The notes beneath the pieces were generated by a model that was given only the letters and a program-made list of their open reading frames with translations, made no database searches and was not told where the DNA came from. A stretch of DNA of 64,000 bases from assembly GCA_963978895.1 (NCBI GenBank), contig OZ022245.1:2501-66500 (forward strand). Direction: 5' to 3'. Position 1 is the first letter of the stretch. Each line of letters opens with the position of its first letter. Below, piece by piece: positions 48,646 through 59,000 of the stretch. This DNA comes from Erpobdella octoculata. Taxonomy: Eukaryota > Annelida > Clitellata > Hirudinida > Erpobdellidae. A program made the translations under genes and the position numbers.

Positions 48646-49112
48646 TTGAAAACAAAAAAGCCAACGTCGGGTGATTACAAAGAGGAGTTGCGATAAGCAG
48701 AGTTCATGTTAATATGTCATGCAGCACATGTGCATCAAAATGTCTTTTGTTTTACTACATAGTGACCTCTTTTATTGTTATATCACTGTGTTTGACGTCA
48801 GGAATTAATTATTTTCAGAAAAAGTGGTGTTTTGTGCTATATAGGTAAACATGGGGTCATTTTCGACTCCAGCGGTGTGAAGTTTATCGAAAGAAATCCG
48901 GTAGTTCCAGGGTTAGATATTTGCAAATGGCTATTTTTACTCAAAGACGTCTTTCTTTACAAGCTTCGGAGAATCTACGTGAAAGTTTTATTTACCTTTT
49001 TGGCAACATTTGTCCAATCAGCAGGGACGTAAATTCAGCAAAATTTTTCCGCCATTACATAGCTTACTGACAGGGTTACCCAAGATTTTGTTGCTAAGTT
49101 TTTTCTCTTTTT

Positions 49113-49375
49113 TACAAACTTTTATATAGGTTACAATCTCTGTTTGTGTGTGTGTTTGTGTTTCTTTCTCTGTACGCAAATCTTGCAAGTAAAATTTAAC
49201 CAGCTTTTTGATTAGCTAGGAAGGTGAAACTTTCAGCATAGCTTTATGTTGGATGACAATACCTGATTCAATTGAAAAAACAACTTAATTTGAACATTTT
49301 TTGTATTTCTAAATCGAGTGTATTTTAAATAAAAGTTTGTGTCCAAAAACTCGTTTTTTCCTTTACTTGTTTGCC
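49113..49375 (+). repeat. Dispersed repeat A, copy 3
   Basis: Starts ACTTTTATATAGGTTACAAT and shares CTGTACGCAAATCTTGCAAG, GGTGAAACTTTCAGC and ATTTGAACATTTTTTGTATT with the copies at 33049 and 41075. It ends near TTTACTTGTTTG, like copy 1. Confidence 0.6.
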
Positions 49376-50800
49376 AATAAAATTTCAAATAAATAACAGA
49401 TTTTTTTTTATTTTTATAAATTTTTCATCAATGAAATCTACCTGCATGTCAAATGTTGTTTAGATTGCTCCTGCGGCTTGGAGATGCATCCCCCACCAAA
49501 GTATCAATTGAAATTTTTTTGGTATAATACCTAGTTTCTGAAAAATGACCGTAGCTTTTTTGAGAGGAGAAAGTGGAAGTTTTTGAAAAAAATTTGTAAA
49601 AATACTTACAACAATCCCTGACTGTTAATTAGCTTTTTTGAAGAGAATGTGAAAAATTTCTAAAGTGCATCACCCCACCAAAAATTTCTGAATCCGCCAC
49701 TGGGTATAAGGGAGATGAATAATTTAATCATATTGTAGGGGCAAGTACAGGATTAGTAAAAAAAAGATGTCCAAAATAGGATTGGTAGATTTTTGTTTTA
49801 TTTTTGTGTAATAAATAATAACAACTTTGATGTAGACAGCTGTGAGGGAATCAACATTGCATCAATACCACCAATAGGTTAAAGTTCCACGAGTTCGCTG
49901 ATTGCATTTTGGCACAGAAAACAGCTAAACTTTGAACCAACGTTGATACACAATTTATTGCTCAGCAGTTATCGATAAATCTAGCTTCGAACTCAGATAT
50001 ACAATTGTCTACACACTCAAAAAAGATTTCAATACACATTGAATCATCACTAGGTCAAGTAAAGTTCAAATTACCAAATTATGTACTCTAGGTAAAAAAA
50101 AATTAACGTTGGAAATCCAACTGGAGCTTGGTACGCATTCTGTGCCTTCTTTGGTGTGTGAATGCTGGAAAATATGAGAACCAGTACGTTAAAAAACTAG
50201 TGATGAAACACACATCACACTTTTCACATGATTTTCTAGACTCTGCCAGGTGGTGGCACACGTAGTGAGATAGAGAATTATTTGCTTTTCGATTCTCCAC
50301 CGGATAACGAGAATTTACTTAGTTAAAAAAAAGTTTATTTCATATTTTAAAAGCTGCAGTAAAATAACATTTAACTTGAAGTGCTTCATTTCAGTTGATT
50401 ACATGTTTACAACTATGGTAATTCTGGTAAACAGAAAAGTTTAGCCTAAGAATATCTTTAAATACATTTTTGCTTTACTGCAAAATACAGGCTTTGCTTG
50501 ATTGGTCTTTGTCATTCTTTAAAGTGGACCTTGTTGCATCTCCGTCAATCATTGATTGCTTTCCTTGCGTATGCATTATTGACTTTCTTCTCTGCTGAAG
50601 TCTTTGTGACTCTAGCAACTAAATAACGACAACTTCAGTGATGCTGTTGAAAAACGGTTCAAAATATTTCTTGGGCTTATTTGCCCATCCCTCGCAAATT
50701 TCTTGCAGCCTTTTTTCTTTCTGTTCTAATCTTTCACATTTTCTTTGCATCAGTAGAAGCTCAGACTTGAGGTGTCCATTATCATTATCAGGAGGCATCT
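49376..50800. other. Intergenic DNA without recognised genes
   Basis: Both strands were read. Only short frames without known motifs are present, including a 65-codon minus frame at 50103-50300 with no family signature. Confidence 0.55.
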
Positions 50801-50817
50801 GATGCCGAAGTCATCTT

Positions 50818-51442
50818 TCAGTCGTTGGAGTAGGATGGAATGATCAATGGTGTCGAAGACAGGTCAAGTCCAGCAATAATAGTGGCTTCTTTTGAGCCGC
50901 AAGAGTGGAAGACATGATCAAAGATTTGTAGTAAGGCAGTTTCAGTGGAAAAGGTGCGTCGGTACGCTGATTGGAAAGGAGAGTAATTGGGGTTGGAAGT
51001 AATATGCGGTTGGAGTTGCTTTAGAGCAGCACGTTCAATGATTTTAGAAATGGTAGAAAGGTTGGAAATGGGGCGAAAGTTACCAGGGTCAGAGGTATCG
51101 AGATGAGGTTTTTTTAAGAGTGGCAAGACTTGTGCTGTTTTGAATGACTTTGGAAAGTGACCTTCTTCAAAAGAAAGGTTGATTAAGTTAGATATGATGA
51201 TGGATGTGGGAAAGGGTTAAGAGAAGTTTTGTTGATGAGTTTTTAATGATTGCCTTTACCTCAGATGGGGTTATTGGTTGGAGAGAATGCATGTTGTGAC
51301 AGGGAATGACTCTGGTTGCATATGACGGAAGTGAGTGAGCAGGAGGTGACAAACGTTGTTTTATATTTTGGTGAATGTTACTTATTTTATTTATGAAATG
51401 GTTGCTGAAGGAGTTTCCGAGCATCTTGCAGTTAATCATCAC
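50818..51442 (-). pseudogene. LINE reverse transcriptase fragment, minus strand
   Basis: Two broken frames. 51188-51442 is the region before RT (NSFSNHFINKISNI, ITPSEVKAIIKNSSTK). 50818-51126 carries PLLKKPHLDTSDPGNFRPIS and NLSTISKIIERAALKQLQPH, with QSAYRRTFSTETALL and DLSS near motif A. It ends before motif B. The type is a jockey/CR1-group LINE different from the one at 33636. It lies just outside the duplicated block. Confidence 0.82.
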
Positions 51443-51456
51443 TAAGTCGGTCGATA

Positions 51457-54400
51457 GACCATTTACAGATTCTGATGCGTAACCGTCAATTAACTCGATA
51501 TAAAACTAATGAAGAGGAAAATATCACAACTTAAATAACAACCAGAAAACCACCTTATATGTGTTCAATATTTATTCAAATTCTGTATAATAAACTAAAT
51601 TAACTGGATAAGTTATTATTCACATAAATACGCGACCTTAAGATACTGCAGATGACAAATACCAATTTCTCAAGTAACATGTAAGCTAAACCACTTTTTT
51701 CAAGAAACGCAATCGAGAGATAGTGACTAGTACTATATACTGGGGATGGGTCGGATGTTCCAATAGGGCGGCCACACTCTTACTAACAAAAAGTTAAAAC
51801 ATTCGACAATGTTGCCAGTTTCCAACATTGAACCACCACTGTAGTTTACCAGCAAATCTCGAACTGAAATGATGCAAAAAGCAATGCCCCCTTCGAGGTG
51901 GGATTGTTTGAAATTAAACGCGCTCATAACTGAACGAGAAAAACAACTTTTAAAATTTGTATATAATATTTAATGCGAGTTACCTAACCACCAGCTTTTT
52001 CAGGTGTAAAATTAATTAAACAAACCGTTAGGACTTAGTTAATATTAAATTTCCTATTTTAGAACCACCAAATTTAAAACATAGAAAATTTCTTTGATGT
52101 TTGACAGTCCAAACCATGTTTCATTCCAAGTTGAACTACATGAGTTTCAACTCCATTTAAACGAATTCAAATTTGCAACCAAACACTACCAGCCCGTTCA
52201 CCAAATCTCGAATGACATTCATTAAAGTTATTGAAATTATAATTTATAAATAAAAACATTAAAAACAGACAAAATAGCTGTCAATTTGCCCCCGAAACTA
52301 CACTGTGTGAATAAACTAACATATGAATGACAACTGATTTCACATCCCCCTGGTGGTGATATTTGTGCAGTTTAAACCAATTAAATTGTTTAAAAAAAAA
52401 ACTATAGTTAACAATAAATTAACAGATGGTCTCAGTTATTTCCAGAAAATAATAAACCAACCAATCAATCATTCTTACAAAACAATCAATCAGTCTTACA
52501 AAACAATCAGTCTTACAAAACAATCAGTCTTACAAAACAACCAATCAATCAATCAATGGGTCAAAACAAGTCAATTCACTGGAGTGATTGACCGAGTGAA
52601 TAAAAATTTAAAAAAGCAATATTTAACATGATATTAACAAATTGAATATCAGATTGAAAAATTTGAATAGATTCTTTTTACATTCAGATTCAACTATTTT
52701 ACAAAATATCTTTATAAATTCATTACATAAAACTAAACAAAAACTCAACAAATACAAACTCATACAACAAGAGCACCTGACAACAGTAGTAAAACAAGTA
52801 TAAGTAATATTAGTAGTAGTTGTTGTTGTTCTGTGTATGGACAAGGGGAAGACAGGTGCAAAAGTTCTAGTTGACAGCAGCAGGTAGTTGTCTTTGTTGA
52901 ATTTTAATTGTCGTTGCAGTGGCACCGTCAGAATAGTAGTAATTAATCATTAAAAAACAGTAATTGTATTAGTTGTGGTTACAACAACCGCTGTAGTTGT
53001 AATATTTAGTTGTAATTGTCTGCAGTATCGAACGATACCACCATCGTCAACCCGTCGCTTTGTTAGTCGCAGTCGTACAAAATTAAGGAACTAATGTGCT
53101 TTGAAATGCAGGCCCCCGTTCATGAAGTAGCACTAAAGTGTTTGTTGCTGATATGAAAAATGTCGTTCAAAAGGTCCCACAACAACATAGTACAAATCCG
53201 CGACAACGAAAAAGAGAATGACTAGCCACTTCAACGACGCTAGCATCTTTATCTACAAAAACGTTCCAAGTTTGCTCAACAAACCTAAGAAATAAAAATT
53301 AACTCAATTCAATAATTTAATAATAAAAATATGTAAGATAGATAATTTAATAATAAAAATATGTGAGTTACTCTAATTCATATAAGTTTCGACTTAAAAA
53401 TAAAATATATTAAAAAAAATTACTTGGCAGGCAAGAATGATCTTGAGATGATTAGATTAGATAGAAAGAAAGTAAGAGTGAACAAAAAAGACACAAAAAG
53501 ATTTAAAAGAATGGAAGATTAGACTGATTCCACCTCTGTTGAGATTCCAGATGGGACAAAACGATGGACTCTGAATATTGCCTCAGACAAGGCCAATAAG
53601 AAACTGTAAGAAGGAAGTTAATGGATAATCATAATTAAAAAAAATGTTAAAAATTTGCTCACAAGTTGTAGCTATATATTAATGCATCAAATACATAAAA
53701 CCATAAAACCGAGAACATTTAATTTATCGAGTAAATCCAACGTGCTGCTCTTGGAACCTTTGAAGCTAGGCTAATGATCACATTGATTCTTCTCTTTTTA
53801 ACCAGTTTTGAAGAGGTGACTCTTTTTAAAATTAGCAAATTCTAGGCTGATTCAAAACCTTCCCCAATAGATACTTTTCCTCATCAAATCTTTATACAAC
53901 ATTGTTCCGACATACTGTCGACGGCAATCTCTAATCTCTGTAATCTCTCTTTCCGTAAAAGTTGCTTTCCATCTAAGCACAAAAGAACCCAACTCTCGTA
54001 GTTTGAGTCATGTTTGTCAGGTCGGTAGCAGTTTGTCAAGCTGAATGACTGCAGTTCTTCATCTGTTCTGCTCTCCACTGGTATTCCTCAGGGCTCTGTG
54101 GTGGGACCTCTCCTCTTCACCACATACATATCTTCTGTGTGTAGTACATCGGTGAACAGAACATAGCATATCATCAATATACTTACTACAAGCAGCTTTT
54201 TCAGTCACTTTCTCACAGTGACTCCGAGTCGAGAATAAAGAGACTTACTGAATGCATCAGATCTATTGAAAACTGGTTCCTGCACCAAACCTCAAATTCA
54301 ACACATCCAAAATTGAGGTTGTGCTTTTAGGTTCCTTTTAGGAGATCGCTCCGTTCATCCATAACCCAGAACTCGCGAAGACGAAAGCCAACAACATTAT

Positions 54401-55100
54401 TGCTGTAAAGTCTTTCCGGCACGCATCATCGAGCGCCTGGAATGCGCTACCAGCCGACATTTGAAACTCTGGATCTACAGCTGTTTTCAAAACCAAACTA
54501 AAACTTTTTATTACAAATCCGCTTTCGTAGCATAAACTGTGCATTTTTAAGTTGTCCAAGGGCACCTCAGTCGCGTGTCTTGGTGCTTTACAAATTCAGT
54601 TTTATTTACTTATCATGCGAATGGTAATTGGACGGTAGACAAAAACTATTTAACAAACGGTTAGCTGACTGGTCAATGTACCCAACTCATTACCATTATT
54701 CAGGACATACATAGGTTTGAACACAGTGAATTAGTAATAGTTTGAGGATAATAAAATCCGGTACATTCTGGTTTAAGACATTTAGCGATTCTGGTTTAAG
54801 ACATTTGGAGATTCCCACACACTGATTGTTGATGAGATAAACTTCACAAAACAGCACCCTTTATCTCACAGTTTTCGCTTTTAAGCTATGCAGAATAAAA
54901 AAATAAATAAATCCAAAATGCGATAAAAGAAACACCAGCTAACCTTGATTTTTTAGAACAGTTAAGAGAGCCTCAACGGCTTGTCGGCACGGAGGTCGGC
55001 AAAGTTCAGACGTTTCGATTGGTTCCAACTATGACAAAAAATTGATTGATTTATTTATTCATCACATAAAATAATGTTAAACACTACAACCAGCCATGTT
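51457..55100 (+). repeat. Segmental duplication, inner copy
   Basis: Matches 33405-33635 and 36503-40175. The LINE of the outer copy is absent and the target TAGTA is present once (near 51731). It has a LINE RT relic in common with the outer copy (53940-54610). Confidence 0.88.
53940..54610 (+). pseudogene. Decayed LINE RT fragment in the inner duplication
   Basis: Carries motif B (TGIPQGSVVGPLLFTTY, near 54070-54125) in a broken frame. The 3' part near 54340-54540 differs from the outer copy: it includes a segment reading like a LINE C-terminus that is missing at 39300, while the SRLDYCNSLL segment of the outer copy is missing here. Each copy has lost a different part. Confidence 0.65.
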
Positions 55101-55208
55101 GAGATGTTACTATGCCAAAACTGCAACGTACATATACAAAATGTTGCTAACAAAATGTTGCTAACAAAATCTATACCTAACAACTACAGGTAAATGCAAA
55201 CAAATTTC

Positions 55209-55217
<9 letters not shown>

Positions 55218-55273
<56 letters not shown>

Positions 55274-55823
55274 GGCTGTCTGTGTGTCTGTTTGTCCTTT
55301 ATGCATTGCTTCACCATTCATCCGATTGTAATGAAATTTTCACACAACCTTGAGAGTCAACAGAAGGTTTTGGTGAAAAAACAATTGAGATCGGTCACAA
55401 AATGAGCAGGAGAGCGAGCGGGAACAGGAAAGCAAGCAAGAAAGGGAAAGTAAGCGGGAACAGGAAAGCAAGCAAGAAAGGGAAAGTAAGCGGGAACAGG
55501 AAAGCAAGCAAGAAAGGGAAAGTAAGCGGGAACAGGAAAGCAAGCAAGAAAGGGAAAGTAAGCGGGAACGAAAAAGTGACCGGGAGCAAAAGAGCGAGCG
55601 GGAATGGACAAGCAACTGGGAACAGGAGAGCAAGCGGGAGAGGGAAAGTGACCGGGAGACTGGGAACGGGAGAGCAAGCAGGAAAGCGACTGGGATGGGA
55701 AAGGAACCAGGAACTGGAGAGCAAGTGGGAACGGGAAAGCGATGGGAGCGAGAGCAAGCGGAAGGAAACGGGAGCAAGAGAGAAACGATGGAAAACCTCT
55801 AAAAACCCCGGGCAACCCGCTAG
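55218..55823 (+). mobile_element. Probable non-autonomous Helitron-like repeat, copy 2
   Basis: An (AT)n tract (about 55216-55271) is followed by TTTATGCATTGCTTC, ATTCATCCGAT and ATGAAATTTTCACACAACCT, a purine-rich minisatellite, and CCCGGGCAACCCGCTAGT ending at 55823. The terminal CTAGT fits CTRRT. Compared with copy 1 the 3' hairpin is partly deleted. Confidence 0.45.
55424..55567 (+). repeat. 36-bp purine-rich minisatellite, four units
   Basis: Four exact 36-bp units built from GGGAACAGGAAAGC, AAGCAAGAAAGG and GAAAGTAAGC lie inside the Helitron-like repeat. Open frames on both strands here are by-products of a repeat length divisible by three. Confidence 0.8.
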
Positions 55824-55943
55824 TAGTTCAAGAAAAATTTATTAAATAAAACTGTATTATTTTCTTAGGTCAGGTGTGTAAAAACCCTGAACTCCACACA
55901 TTCTCTTGTAAAAAGATTAATTTTGATAAAACAACCAACTCAC

Positions 55944-56077
55944 AGCTTCATTTAAAAGTGCCTTCAAGCAGGAAAGGGCGGAGTCAGCGAGGGGTACCAG
56001 TTCGTAGCCACCCTCCAAAACCAGAACAACTTTTTGATTGGCCAGAGTCATAAGCTCTCTCGTCATGAAGCCGAAAC
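55944..56077 (-). CDS. HDAC4: Deacetylase exon with catalytic Tyr (LEGGYEL)
   Basis: Starts after TTCTTCAG. Encodes [19 protein letters not shown], then [16 protein letters not shown] and a short helix to NEA, followed by GTGAGT. If that donor is not used the frame reads on 9 codons to TAA near 55917. At least one more exon is likely downstream, since the family normally continues 50-100 residues; I could not find it. Confidence 0.85.
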
Positions 56078-59000
56078 CTGAAGAAATAATTATTTGACTG
56101 AATTCAAACTAATAGAAATATGTTTGCATAAGTTACGTCAATTTCGCTTCTATTTAATAAAATTACTCTTATTCAATACAGATATAATACAAAAAATAAT
56201 TTGAAACGTCAAAAATTTCCGACTGACACTGCGGAGATAAATTGTAGCCTCCCAGAGGAGCAGGGTGTCCTTTGGCAGCATCAAATCCTGCCGAAACCAT
56301 GACGATCTCCGGCTTGAATTCTACAGCAATCGGCATGACAACAGACCTAACAGAAGATTCATTTTAAAAGTATTATAATACATAACCGGATGAAAATATA
56401 ATAACGGTCAAAAATTAAAAAATAACCTGGAAAATTTTAAAAAGAAAAGACGAAAGAAAAAGTTGTGGTGCTCAATTAAGAAAAAAATCACCTGAAAGCA
56501 GCCAGGTATTCAGCGTCGGACATGGGGACTTCACACCACCCTATGTTAACATTGAACCCCTGCCCCATGTCTATTCCGCATTCTCCCGGGTCTCCCGTGC
56601 CCGGAAAAAAGTTCCCGTTGTCGTAGCGGTGGAGGGAGACGTAGAGGACGCGCGGATCTGCATAAAAAGCCTGCTGGGTCGCGTTGCCGTGGTGAACATC
56701 CCAGTCGACTATGAGGACGCGACGCATGTGCAGCTTGTCCAACAGCTGTTTAGTTGCTATGGCGATTGAGTTGAAGTAGCAGAAGCCCCTGTAACGCAAG
56801 ATAGACTGGACTGAACTATTTCAGACAGTTAAAAAGTAAAATGTGAGTGGAAACATTCGTAGAATGGAAATTGAATGAGAATTTGAAGATCACATGAACT
56901 AATTAAGAATAAATAAATTATTGTACATATGATGAATAAAGCGAAGCAAATAAATAAATTATTATTGATTAAAAAATGAATTTTGGAAGATCAAAAAAGC
57001 ACTAAATGAAACAACAAAATAAATAATTAAATACAAAATAAATCAAATATGTAAAACAAAAAGTTTCTCACATTGCCTGCATGTCTTCTGCATGATGACC
57101 AGGTGGTCTGACGATGGCAAATCCATTCTTTATCTCACCTGTAGCTACTTTGTGGGACAGCTCTATGACGGATCCTGCCGCCTAAATGTACGAAATCTTG
57201 TTCTAATTAAGTATTTATTTATTTTGTGACATAATAGTCGTACAAAAATTAAGTACTGACAATTCTAGCAGCTGTGGTAGTGTACTGCTCGTTCCAAACT
57301 GTGTCAGAGTCGACTCCGATGCCACCGCAAGGTAGTTGGCAGAACCGGACAGAAAATGTCTCTTTTGATTAAATAATTAAATTAAATTAATTCCAAATTT
57401 AATTAAATTAATTGCGATTTAAATTAAATTAATTGCAATTTAAATTAAATTAAAGAAATTCCAAATTAAGTAAAATAAATAATTTAATTAAATAAATAAT
57501 TATATTAAATAAATTCCAAATTATATTAAAGAAATTCCAAATTAAATAAAATAAAATAAATTGATAAATTGAATTAAATTAAACAAATTAAACAAAATAA
57601 ATTGATAAATTGAATTGAATTAAGTTAATTCCAATTTTAATCAAATTACATCCCTTAAAAGAAAGATAAAGTTATCAATTGAGCACAATTCTGCAGAAAA
57701 CCGATCCGTTTGAAATCGGAATACATCAAATCTTGTTATAATAACTCAGAGCTCTGGCACTCATTTCATCGATTCAAACACCGGAACGCAAAACCTTCGA
57801 TTTGTATTCCACTTGCGGATCAAGCAATCGGCATGTATACGGCTCTAATCAACTCAAACCAACCCAAGACGAGAGGGTCTCTGTAACTTTGAGTACTGGC
57901 ATACATGTGTACGTAGACCTCTCTGTGGCAGGATTGTAGTTCTTCCTTCATGGCCCTTCTTGATTTGATCAGCTGCATAAGAAAATTTAATAAATCAAAT
58001 ACAACTTTAATTCTATAAAACATTTTAAATATTTATCGAGCAATTTATTAAAAAATTTAATAATTAATAAACAATTAAAGAATTGATCTATGAATGAAAT
58101 GTTGGATGTCAAGGTCACTGAAATATGTAACACATGTGATAACACCAACAAGAAACACATAACTACCTGACACTTGTCAATATAACCGGTTTCTTTGAAG
58201 TGTTTCCAGATTGCAACTAGCCTGTCTGGATTCTCAGGATGGAAAGAATTATTTTGGCAACTACAGAAATGTTTCAGCATCATCGGATCATAAACGAGAC
58301 CTTTATAAAAAAAAAAGTTGACATAAAAACCTCAAATCTTGGGTTATTATAATAAATAACATAAAATTTCCTGAAACTTTTATAGTTTTAATCCATATCA
58401 TGATTATAAAAACATGTTAAACTTTGAAATAGTGACTACCATGACATACCAGTAGCAGAAGAACTTTCCATGCTTGTCTCAGCCATTTGCACGCCACTTT
58501 CTTCAAGAATTTTTGTGGGGTCGTTCCTGACAGCATCTTGAGTCGTGCGAGCATCGTCAATGACAATAACGTCGACTTCCTCTTCAGATTCAGCTGAACA
58601 GCCCAAATACTCCTAGCATAATTGCATTATTTATTAAAAATTAAGAAGAGATACAAATCATTTGTATGGAATAATACCGATCACACACAACCAAATCATC
58701 ATCATCATTTATTTTTGAAACATCCCTATTCCACGCTATGCTAGGGATGGACGTTTTTCCATATCAGGCCTCTCCACAAGACACCTTTTCTGCATTATCA
58801 TCATTACTAGATATAACGGGAATACCTGAGAAGGAATCTGGCGCTCCACTGATTCATCAACATTTTCCATCAACTTCTTAGCACCGGCCTGCTGCAGAAG
58901 TTTCTAAATAAAAATTTTTTTATAAATCAATAAACACAACTGAACTATGAAAGCTTTGTGTTGAAAAAGTTATTTAACCCTACTACTACCAAAGGTAAAA

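Noticed and set aside
55340..55845. Overlapping long frames on both strands (up to 152 codons)
   Set aside because: Produced by a purine-rich minisatellite with a period divisible by three; no domain or start context. The same holds for 47391-47804.
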